Shown: piece by piece, positions 1-5,260 of the stretch
How positions within the stretch are numbered: position 1 is the stretch's first letter
Layout: every line of letters starts with the position of its first letter
NCBI GenBank assembly: GCA_029879595.1
Contig: JAOUPZ010000212.1
Location: 1-5,681, forward strand
Length of the DNA stretch: 5,681 nt
Direction: 5' to 3'
Source of the DNA: Deltaproteobacteria bacterium
Lineage (GTDB): Bacteria > SAR324 > JACQKK01
Translations under genes and position numbers: made by a program
The notes under the pieces: generated by a model
Database searches by the model: none
What the model was told of the DNA's origin: nothing
What the model saw: the letters and a program-made list of their open reading frames with translations, nothing else

Positions 1-129
1 CGGGGCGGGGCTGCAAGCCGTTTGCACAATTGAATCCCCCCCCCGTTGTCACTCCTCCCTCCCCCATCTGGCAACCGCGCACCCCGCCCTCCGGCAGGCC
101 AGGCCAGGCGCGGCTTTGTGCAGGCATAA
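1..129. other. Non-coding, pyrimidine-rich flank
   Basis: No supportable gene is seen here. The plus strand is strongly C-rich, with a run of nine C at 36-44 and a C/T-rich tract to about 70. An imperfect inverted repeat (CTGCAAGCCG at 11-20 against 111-123) flanks it. The sequence probably lies between cysN and whatever is further left. Confidence 0.4.
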
Positions 130-165
130 CACACCCCCGGCGCTATTATTGAGCCTGGGGGTGTG
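130..165 (-). terminator. Possible terminator hairpin downstream of cysN
   Basis: Positions 130-138 (CACACCCCC on the plus strand) pair perfectly with 157-165. Three further G-C pairs (139-141 with 153-155) form across a one-base bulge, leaving an 11-nt A/T-rich loop. Read in the direction of cysN, the stem begins about 60 nt after the stop and is followed by TTAT and then mixed sequence. The stem is strong but the T-tract is poor, so this may be a weak intrinsic terminator or a 3'-end stabilising hairpin. Confidence 0.45.
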
Positions 166-222
166 CCTTTGGGTGGGGGAAGAGATGGTGGTGCCTGGGA
201 TGGATGAGGTATGAATACTCCT

Positions 223-2043
223 TCAAAAACGGAACAGAATACCGTGATCCTGCATCATGGATTTAATCAGGCTGACCGATGACTCAACAGGGTTGTCGTT
301 GGGAACGATAAGGTCGAAGTCAGGATGACTTTCCGTGTTTTTCCCGATATTGATCACCTCGATCCGTTCGGGGTTGATTACTGTTTTGATAATTTCCAGA
401 TCTTCTGTGGATATATCGGTCATGGTAATGATGAGGATCATGCCCGCATCAAGCATGATGTGAGCGATTTCGGCCAGACGGCGGATATGCTCAAGGTCCT
501 TGTGCTCAGGGTCTTTGACACCCAGATCCGCATCCACTCCGTGTATAATGCTTCCTATCCCCAGGTAATAGACCTGCTTGCCGGAGGAAAAAAGGTGGGC
601 CTCCAGTGCCTTGGCCACCTGCTTTTTATCAACCCCATGGGGGCCGGAAATTACCACCAGCGCAGACTGCTGGTTGTTCCGCTCCATCCGGGTCTCCATG
701 CTGATAAAGGAGGTCTCCCATTTGATATTTCGATGGATGGCCGAATCACGCACCCAGGCCTGGGCATCTGTGAGGTCCTCCAAAATGATTCCCCCGCCAC
801 GGATCTCGTACTCGTCTACCAGAGCGAACCGGCTGGTTATCTCGTTGTCTTCGGACAGGTCAAAGGCGATGGCCTTGCCTAGTTTCAGGATACACTCCGC
901 GACATGGTGCCGCCCCACTTCTGCGGATTCATTTTCGCTGGAAAGATTTGAAGAATCGATATGGCGGATCACCTTTTCCAAAGTGGCCTTGACTTTGGCA
1001 GTACCCAGCTTGAACAGGTATTCCTTTTTCGGGGTGAAGGGCTCCTTGCCCAACCAGAACAGGCTGACCCGGATACGTTGGGCAACCTTGGGGGGCGGAG
1101 CGCCCTCCTGGGTGGCAATCTCTCCCCGCTGCACGAATATCTGATCCTGCATGGTAAATCCAACCGGGTTTCCTGTCTGATAGGAGGTGGCTTGTGGAAC
1201 GTTGAAGCCTTCAAAAGATTTTATCGTTGTCGACTTTCCCGAAGGGTAGAAAATCACCTTTTCGCCCACCCGCATCCGACCCGAGGCGATGGTTCCGGCG
1301 ATAATCCGACGATCATCTCCATAGTTGGTGAACTTATAGACATCCTGCACCGGCAATCTAAGCGGTTGTTCGGTTTTGGGGGGAGCTTTCTCAAAGCTAT
1401 CCAGAGCCGAAAGCACCGAAGAGCCCTTGAACCAGTCAAGGTTTGGGCTTTGCCGGGCTATGTTATCCCCGTGAAAACCGCTGACTGGAATATAGTCCGC
1501 GGGATGGATGTTCAGGGGTGCCAGAAAGAGATTGAATTCCTCCCTGATGGACTCAAAGACTGATTGTCGATAGTCCACCAGGTCCATCTTGTTTACCAGC
1601 ACAACAATCTTCCGGATGCCCAGCAGGGACAGCAGAAACCCATGGCGTCGTGAGTTTTCCTGGATGCCCTCCTTGGCGTCAATTACCAGCAAGGCCGCCT
1701 CGGCCCGGGCTGCGCCGGTAATCATGTTCTTCAGGAATTCGATGTGGCCGGGAGCGTCTATAATGATATAGCGCCGTCTTGCCGATTTGAAGAACACCCG
1801 GGAGGAGTCAATAGTGATCCCTTGAGCCTGCTCCTGTTTGAGCGCATCCAGGAGAAAGGCATATTCGAAGGGCTTGGCGTTGCGCTCGCAGTTTCTCCTC
1901 ACCGCCTCCAGCTTTCCTTCCGGCAAGGAGCCGGTGTCAGCCAGAAGCCGGCCGATGACTGTGCTTTTTCCATGATCGACATGCCCTACGATCACGATGT
2001 TCATGCTTTCTTCGGTAAATTCTGTGGTGGTTTTGGTTTGCAT
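223..2043 (-). CDS. cysN: Sulfate adenylyltransferase subunit 1 (CysN GTPase) with a degenerate C-terminal APS-kinase-like domain
   Basis: This is the GTPase subunit of the CysDN ATP sulfurylase. It couples GTP hydrolysis to synthesis of APS from ATP and sulfate in the cytoplasm. The protein is 606 aa. Translation-factor GTPase motifs are all visible: G1 GHVDHGKS (20-27), GIT (75-77), DAPGH (96-100), NKMD (151-154), and a VSG around 187-189. Two beta-barrel domains follow (about 226-320 with PVQDVYKF, and about 320-440 with RGEIA at 306-310 just before it). Residues from about 461 to the end match CysC in outline (HGVDADLG at 501-508, IRRLAEIA at 520-527, LDAGM at 531-535). However, the Walker A position reads GPHGVDKK (467-474) instead of GxxGxGK[S/T], the DGDN position reads GIGS, and the family's DPKGLYKKAR region is absent. 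The domain is about 146 aa against about 200 in active CysC, so I infer it has no kinase activity. The start ATG overlaps the cysD stop by 1 nt and has AGGA 8 nt upstream. Met14 (MNIVIVGH) is a possible later start. Confidence 0.95.
   Translation of the reverse strand: MQTKTTTEFTEESMNIVIVGHVDHGKSTVIGRLLADTGSLPEGKLEAVRRNCERNAKPFEYAFLLDALKQEQAQGITIDSSRVFFKSARRRYIIIDAPGHIEFLKNMITGAARAEAALLVIDAKEGIQENSRRHGFLLSLLGIRKIVVLVNKMDLVDYRQSVFESIREEFNLFLAPLNIHPADYIPVSGFHGDNIARQSPNLDWFKGSSVLSALDSFEKAPPKTEQPLRLPVQDVYKFTNYGDDRRIIAGTIASGRMRVGEKVIFYPSGKSTTIKSFEGFNVPQATSYQTGNPVGFTMQDQIFVQRGEIATQEGAPPPKVAQRIRVSLFWLGKEPFTPKKEYLFKLGTAKVKATLEKVIRHIDSSNLSSENESAEVGRHHVAECILKLGKAIAFDLSEDNEITSRFALVDEYEIRGGGIILEDLTDAQAWVRDSAIHRNIKWETSFISMETRMERNNQQSALVVISGPHGVDKKQVAKALEAHLFSSGKQVYYLGIGSIIHGVDADLGVKDPEHKDLEHIRRLAEIAHIMLDAGMILIITMTDISTEDLEIIKTVINPERIEVINIGKNTESHPDFDLIVPNDNPVESSVSLIKSMMQDHGILFRF
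226..663 (-). other. Degenerate APS-kinase-like domain of CysN (residues ~461-606)
   Basis: This stretch encodes the C-terminal extension of CysN. It keeps the CysC order of a beta strand, a P-loop-like turn, a helix, the HGxxxDLG segment and the IRRxxEIA helix. It lacks the P-loop glycine and Ser/Thr (D472 and K474 occupy those places), the DGDN acidic residues, the FISP segment (reads TDIS) and the DPKGLYKKAR substrate lid. The reading frame is intact to a TGA stop, and the hydrophobic pattern is preserved, which argues for selection on a non-catalytic role rather than decay. A regulatory or structural role is my inference. By analogy, the ATP sulfurylase of Penicillium chrysogenum (a different protein family) carries an inactive APS-kinase-like domain that binds PAPS as allosteric inhibitor. 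Confidence 0.75.
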
Positions 2044-2930
2044 TACATATATCCTTCAGTCCTGAGTGTTTCCAATCCGCCCCCATCCTCCTGGTCCTGG
2101 GCACGACCGGAGCGCTCCGCGATATTCGCCAGATTGCCCGAGCGTAATTCCGCGATGATTTCCTCCACATTCCTGGATTCAGAATCAATCGGCTGGGTGC
2201 AGGGATAGCAGCCCAAAGAGCGGTAACGCCTGCCCTCGCCCTGGTTATAATAAAGAGAGACTGTGGGAATGTTTTCCCGCTGGATATACTCCCAGATATT
2301 CAGTTCGGTCCAATCCAGCAGGGGATGGATTCGCAAGTGGGTTCCGGGAGCGAAGTCAGTCTTGAACTGATTCCAGAACTCCGGGGGCTGATCATCTATA
2401 TTCCATTCGTTCGTGCGGTCCCGGGGGGAGAAATACCGCTCCTTGGAGCGAGAGCCCTCTTCGTCGGCGCGAACCCCGGCGATTATCGCGGTAAATGGTT
2501 CCGGGTTTCGGTCTATCTCGTACTCCTGGATTTTATGGTTGTATTTCAACCGCGGATAATTTCCACTCACCGTGTTTTTGAGGGCCGTTGTTTTTAACAT
2601 TTTGCAGCACTCCAGACGGCTGGCCGTATTCCAGGGGAAGCTTTTACCCTGTTCCAACGCCTCTGTATTCTGGCCCACCACCATGTTCAGTTTCCATTCA
2701 CGCGTAAGGCGATCACGGTATTCGATCATCTCCGGAATCTTGAAGTTGGTATCAATGTGAATCAGCGGGAAGGGCACATGGTTGTAAAAGGCTTTTCGCG
2801 CCAGCCACAGAAGGACAGTACTGTCCTTCCCAATGGACCACAACATTCCCAACTCCTTGAAGTTGGCATAGGCCTCCCTCAGGATATGGACACTGACGCT
2901 TTCCAACTCATCCAGGTGATTCGCTGTCAT
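2043..2930 (-). CDS. cysD: Sulfate adenylyltransferase subunit 2 (CysD), PP-loop ATP pyrophosphatase family
   Basis: This is the catalytic subunit of ATP sulfurylase. It adenylylates sulfate to APS, releasing pyrophosphate, and works with CysN. Counting from the ATG at 2930 it has 295 aa. It shows the PP-loop SIGKDS (32-37) followed by the typical CysD stretch [12 protein letters not shown], then IHIDTNFK (58-65), [15 protein letters not shown] (151-165), [14 protein letters not shown] (203-216), and a C-terminal [11 protein letters not shown] (237-247) and [11 protein letters not shown]. It lacks the insertion of about 30 residues that E. coli CysD has before the RSLGC motif, so it belongs to a shorter CysD subgroup. 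The ATG at 2930 is preferred over the in-frame TTG at 2936 because GGGGG at 2943-2939 lies 8 nt before the ATG but only 2 nt before the TTG. The stop TAA shares one base with the cysN ATG, which indicates translational coupling. Confidence 0.95.
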   Translation of the reverse strand: MTANHLDELESVSVHILREAYANFKELGMLWSIGKDSTVLLWLARKAFYNHVPFPLIHIDTNFKIPEMIEYRDRLTREWKLNMVVGQNTEALEQGKSFPWNTASRLECCKMLKTTALKNTVSGNYPRLKYNHKIQEYEIDRNPEPFTAIIAGVRADEEGSRSKERYFSPRDRTNEWNIDDQPPEFWNQFKTDFAPGTHLRIHPLLDWTELNIWEYIQRENIPTVSLYYNQGEGRRYRSLGCYPCTQPIDSESRNVEEIIAELRSGNLANIAERSGRAQDQEDGGGLETLRTEGYM

Positions 2931-2932
2931 AT

Positions 2933-3037
2933 TCAAAGCCCCCTGGATGTAGCAAATAGTATGTTCTGATCTTTTTTCAGCGCACTACGGTGACCCTGAT
3001 TGGTTCTATGGTTATGAGGAATAATGTTTTCCGTCAC
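2933..3037 (-). pseudogene. 34-codon ORF resembling the N-terminus of APS kinase; probable cysC remnant or leader ORF
   Basis: A GTG at 3037 is preceded by GGGAG with an 8-nt spacer and opens a 34-codon frame that ends in TGA, 2 nt before the cysD ATG. The peptide begins TENIIPHNHR and continues [14 protein letters not shown]. CysC proteins commonly start with a segment of the type NI-x-x-H, then a charged stretch with R-x-A-L, then a hydrophobic strand ending in WFTGLSGSGKS. The ORF follows this pattern for about 26 residues and then breaks off just where the P-loop should start (reads ATSRGL, stop). I infer a cysC gene truncated at this point, with the intact translation start possibly kept as a coupling or leader ORF for cysD. 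The match is short and made from memory, so chance similarity remains possible. Confidence 0.4.
2939..2943 (-). promoter_or_regulatory. Ribosome binding site deciding the cysD start
   Basis: GGGGG on the minus strand lies 8 nt before the ATG at 2930 and only 2 nt before the alternative TTG at 2936. It therefore supports the ATG. It sits inside the last codons of the upstream 34-codon ORF, so translation of that ORF would traverse it. Confidence 0.55.
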
Positions 3038-3148
3038 TTTGTATTCTCCCTGGTTCGCCCGGTTGTTTGACGATCTGTGTTTATCCGCCTTGGGAAGTGC
3101 CTCCCCCTCAAATTCAAATGGGCCTGTACCTGTTCCCGTTTCAGAAAG

Positions 3149-3175
3149 ATTAAAGCGCAGAAACTGAAATGTCAA
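3149..3175 (-). promoter_or_regulatory. Candidate sigma70-type promoter of the cysDN operon
   Basis: Read on the minus strand, a perfect TTGACA lies at 3175-3170. It is followed either by TTTAAT (3154-3149, five of six matches to TATAAT, spacer 15) or by TAATCT (3152-3147, weaker match, spacer 17). Transcription from here would give a leader of about 100 nt to the GTG of the 34-codon ORF and about 210 nt to cysD. The perfect -35 element is the main support. The non-ideal spacing and the distance keep confidence low. Confidence 0.4.
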
Positions 3176-3312
3176 ATCATAACAATGGCTTATATGTGTA
3201 GCGGGCTAGAATGCTAAGACTGTGTGACAGCTGAAAATAACGAGCCCACACAGGTTCTAAAGGGGTTGGGTGTTTGCTTTTTGGAAGAAGAACTGAGTGT
3301 GCCGGGAAGTGG

Positions 3313-3332
3313 GATCTGCCTGCAGGCAGATC
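3313..3332. repeat. Perfect 20-bp palindrome
   Basis: GATCTGCCTG followed directly by its reverse complement CAGGCAGATC gives a 20-bp perfect dyad with no spacer. Such a sequence can be a dimeric protein binding site, a cruciform or hairpin, or one copy of a dispersed palindromic repeat. There is no T-tract, so it is not a standard terminator. Confidence 0.7.
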
Positions 3333-3652
3333 ATCGCCTAGCTTTGGTAAGGTTGTGGGCAGTTCAGTTGGGGAGGTGCCTTCCAGAGGAGGCAACTTTG
3401 ACTGTGCCTGCAAGCTACAGGGCTAAATCAAGTCGCCGTGGGGAGTTGTTCAAGGCGGTGTTGCCGACTGGCGCCCCAGGTCGAGGTTCTGGCGCTTGCA
3501 GTTTATCGGCACCGGATGGCCGGAAAGGGCAAAAGGTGGGTCCGGGAGAAAGTTTGGCCGGTCAACCCAGAGGTACCGTTCCCAAGGTGAATAGCAGCTT
3601 GTAATAAGAGCTGGGAGGCGATAATATTTATTTGGCCCGGATGGTATCAAGA

Positions 3653-3664
3653 GCCGGTACCGGC
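3653..3664. repeat. Perfect 12-bp palindrome upstream of the cytochrome gene
   Basis: GCCGGTACCGGC is self-complementary and lies about 150 bp before the cytochrome c start. It could be an operator half-site pair or simply a chance G+C-rich dyad. No other copy is seen in the window. Confidence 0.35.
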
Positions 3665-3804
3665 AGTCTATCGCTCAACCTTAGCACCCGGCAGCAGCAA
3701 AAGCTTCCATTTATAACCTGAACTAAGCGTCCTCTCCAGGCGTTATTAAAAGGATAACGTGCCCCTGGCCCAGGCAATTGAGAGTCGCAATATTTTTTAC
3801 ACCG

Positions 3805-4341
3805 ATGAAACACGGCATGAGTAATCCCACTCAAATTCAAAAAGAACTTTCCAGACTTGTGCTGGTGGTTTTGTTTGCAATCGCCAGTGTGGTCATACCT
3901 GCCCCCGGAGAACTGCAGGGCGTTGAGATGGACTCTGAGCAGGATGATGGGATGGGAGGCGTTATTAATGAGCCGATAATGATTGCTTTTGGTGAGAAAA
4001 TCTACATTGAAAACTGCCTGGGCTGCCATGGCCCCAAAGCAGTGGGACAAATGCCCGACAAGCCGGATGGCGGCATATTTAACGAGGTGGTTGTCCTCGC
4101 TCCCGCGCTCAATGGAGAGAGGCACTCTTTTAAACACCCCATGGAAATGCTGTTCGATGTAATCAAGTATGGCTCGATGTACCCAGGTACCCCCATGATA
4201 TCCTGGGACGGAAAACTGAGTGACACGGAAATCCACTCGGTGATTGCATACCTGTACTCACTCTGGCCGGATAAAATCAAGCAAAACTATCTAAAATCAA
4301 TTGCCAACCCTGGAAAGGCGATGAAAACAAACAGGCCTTGA
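3805..4341 (+). CDS. Exported monohaem class I cytochrome c
   Basis: This encodes a periplasmic electron-transfer protein with one covalently bound haem. From the ATG at 3805 it has 178 aa. A basic N-terminal part is followed by a hydrophobic segment (about residues 18-32, LVLVVLFAIASVVIP) that acts as signal peptide or membrane anchor. A linker rich in acidic residues leads to the haem-binding motif CLGCH (C71, C74, H75), preceded by the typical IYIENC. The likely axial Met is in PGTPM (M131). The C-terminal helix LSDTEIHSVIAYLYSLWP is characteristic of class I cytochromes c. The start is uncertain: a TTG at 3778, ATG at 3805 and ATG at 3817 share the frame and none has a clear Shine-Dalgarno sequence. 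The gene diverges from cysD, and no oxidase or dehydrogenase partner is visible, so its electron donor and acceptor are unknown. Confidence 0.9.
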   Translation: MKHGMSNPTQIQKELSRLVLVVLFAIASVVIPAPGELQGVEMDSEQDDGMGGVINEPIMIAFGEKIYIENCLGCHGPKAVGQMPDKPDGGIFNEVVVLAPALNGERHSFKHPMEMLFDVIKYGSMYPGTPMISWDGKLSDTEIHSVIAYLYSLWPDKIKQNYLKSIANPGKAMKTNRP

Positions 4342-4374
4342 GACCTTGAGACGCAGAGTTGCCTGCGCGCCCGG

Positions 4375-4393
4375 GCCGCCAACTTCGGGCGGC
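4375..4393 (+). terminator. Weak hairpin after the cytochrome c gene
   Basis: GCCGCC at 4375-4380 pairs with GGCGGC at 4388-4393 around a 7-nt loop, 33 nt past the cytochrome stop. No run of T follows, so at best it is a weak or Rho-assisted transcript end. Confidence 0.25.
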
Positions 4394-4879
4394 TGGCACC
4401 CTCCACTCCCCGGCCATTGAACCCCACCCCCCGGCCTCTCCATGTTATCTCCCCAGCGAGCGCAGAATACCGGCGCAAGCCAACAGTTCGGTGCTGCAGT
4501 CCACCTATCCGGTTGAAATATACGATTCTAAAATGCACTTCCCGGTTTTGCAGGGGTTGCCAGTTTCTGCCAGCAACACCCAGCATTTTCTGCGTATCGA
4601 AACGCAAGTCTGCACTGGAACCCTCGATTTCCTTCGGCACTGCGCTATCCATGGATTTCCGCTTTGCCTAGTGGGATGTTTAACAACGGATGCCTTTCGC
4701 CCGCCCAGAAAAACCCCGCCGACCCAATCTCCTCTTCCACCGATGATGGATTTTCTCTACAAACCCCCTGGCAGGTCTTGAATTAAAACAGCCCCCATGT
4801 TCGTTCTTCCGTCCGTCATGAATCATAGTTTTTTCACTTTTCCCCCATCCTTCCATCAAGCACAACAGATTTAATTAAG

Positions 4880-4885
4880 TATACT
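4880..4885 (+). promoter_or_regulatory. Candidate -10 element upstream of the lipoprotein-like ORF
   Basis: TATACT (five of six matches to TATAAT) sits in an A/T-rich stretch ending in TTAATTAAG. No convincing -35 hexamer lies 16-18 nt upstream. The position fits a transcript covering the ORF at 4951 and perhaps the collagen-like gene. Confidence 0.3.
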
Positions 4886-4950
4886 TTCTCCGGGATGAGG
4901 CCGAGAGAAGATGAGTGAATCAGAAAGCTCTATTGGTGGAGGCATGACAA

Positions 4951-5205
4951 GTGACATTCTCAACTCAAAATTTCAACACAAGCCTGGTTTGGCCTTTGAT
5001 GCGGGGGGATGCAGGCAAAAGCCAAACATCACGTTGGGGGTGGCGGCAAGGTGCCTTCCGCCACGCCTTTGTGCTGCTGGTAATGGCTTTCGCCTTTTTC
5101 GGATGCGCTGAAATGCCTGAGGAAGTGCAGGAAGAAGGTTTGAATGAATCAAATGTGATGTGTGTATCCAATCAATCCCAACTTGGAGGCTGTCGGCTGG
5201 GATAA
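4951..5205 (+). CDS. Possible small lipoprotein
   Basis: This is an 84-codon frame starting with GTG, with GGAGG at 4938-4942 placed 8 nt upstream. The product has an unusually long N-terminal part of about 38 residues ending in basic residues. A hydrophobic stretch (AFVLLVMAFAFF, 39-50) follows and then GCAEMPEE, which resembles a lipobox with Cys52 as lipidation site. The residue at -3 is Phe, which is atypical. The mature part would be only about 33 residues, acidic, with two more cysteines (C71, C81). An in-frame ATG at 4999 would shorten the leader by 16 residues but has no clear ribosome binding site. It lies 55 bp before the collagen-like gene, so the two may be cotranscribed. I do not recognise a family, and it may be a decayed gene start or spurious. 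Confidence 0.4.
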   Translation: MTFSTQNFNTSLVWPLMRGDAGKSQTSRWGWRQGAFRHAFVLLVMAFAFFGCAEMPEEVQEEGLNESNVMCVSNQSQLGGCRLG

Positions 5206-5248
5206 CCCCGTGGCTGCGTTCATCAGGATAGTCGTCTTAAATTTATAT

Positions 5249-5253
5249 AGGAG
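5249..5253 (+). promoter_or_regulatory. Ribosome binding site of the collagen-like gene
   Basis: AGGAG lies 7 nt before the ATG at 5261, an optimal arrangement. It supports that start codon and that the truncated downstream frame is a real gene. Confidence 0.75.
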
Positions 5254-5260
5254 CTTGCAT

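Larger units (their letters stand above)
3176..3777. other. Long gene-poor region between divergent cysD and the cytochrome c gene
   Basis: About 600 bp contain no gene I recognise. Short open frames exist on both strands (for example a GTG-started plus-strand frame 3224-3604 and minus-strand frames 3177-3413 and 3450-3650). None has a good ribosome binding site or recognisable motif, and they overlap one another. The region holds a perfect 20-bp palindrome (3313-3332), a 12-bp palindrome (3653-3664) and a purine/G-rich stretch at about 3250-3560 with several short stem-forming segments. It could hold an untranslated RNA, a decayed mobile element or a decayed gene. The sequence does not decide between these. 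Confidence 0.4.
4342..4910. other. Gene-poor spacer of about 570 bp
   Basis: No supportable gene is seen. A 140-codon TTG-started plus frame (4359-4781) and a 121-codon minus frame (4287-4652) exist, but they overlap, show no domain or signal sequence and lack good ribosome binding sites. A short G+C-rich hairpin (4375-4380 with 4388-4393) lies shortly after the cytochrome stop but has no T-tract. The last 100 bases become A/T-rich, consistent with a promoter region for the genes to the right. Confidence 0.4.

Noticed and set aside
325..1563. Several plus-strand open frames of 185-200 codons opposite cysN (325-882, 578-1144, 961-1563)
   Set aside because: They are antisense shadows of the clearly coding cysN frame, overlap one another and have no recognisable motifs.
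2933..3175. An 80-codon minus-strand frame starting with TTG at 3175
   Set aside because: Its TTG coincides with the TTGACA promoter element and its first half has no known resemblance. Only the last 34 codons, with their own GTG and ribosome binding site, look meaningful.
3313..3332. The 20-bp palindrome as an intrinsic terminator
   Set aside because: No T-tract follows on either strand and no gene ends beside it.
3224..3604. A 126-codon plus-strand frame in the intergenic region
   Set aside because: It has a GTG start without a ribosome binding site, low-complexity composition, no recognised domain and competing minus-strand frames. I mention it only as part of the unexplained region.
3250..3640. 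Possible RNase P RNA, tmRNA or group II intron in the G-rich intergenic region
   Set aside because: I looked for the conserved sequence signatures of these RNAs and did not find them.
3628..4236. A 202-codon minus-strand frame
   Set aside because: It lies opposite the cytochrome c gene, whose haem motif and signal sequence prove the plus-strand frame.
4359..4781. A 140-codon plus-strand frame after the cytochrome gene
   Set aside because: It has a TTG start, is Pro/Ser-rich, overlaps other open frames on both strands, and shows no domain or binding site.
4911..5111. A 66-codon plus-strand frame beginning MSESESS
   Set aside because: It overlaps the lipoprotein-like frame and shows no signal or domain. 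The GGAGG at 4938-4942 is better placed for the GTG at 4951.
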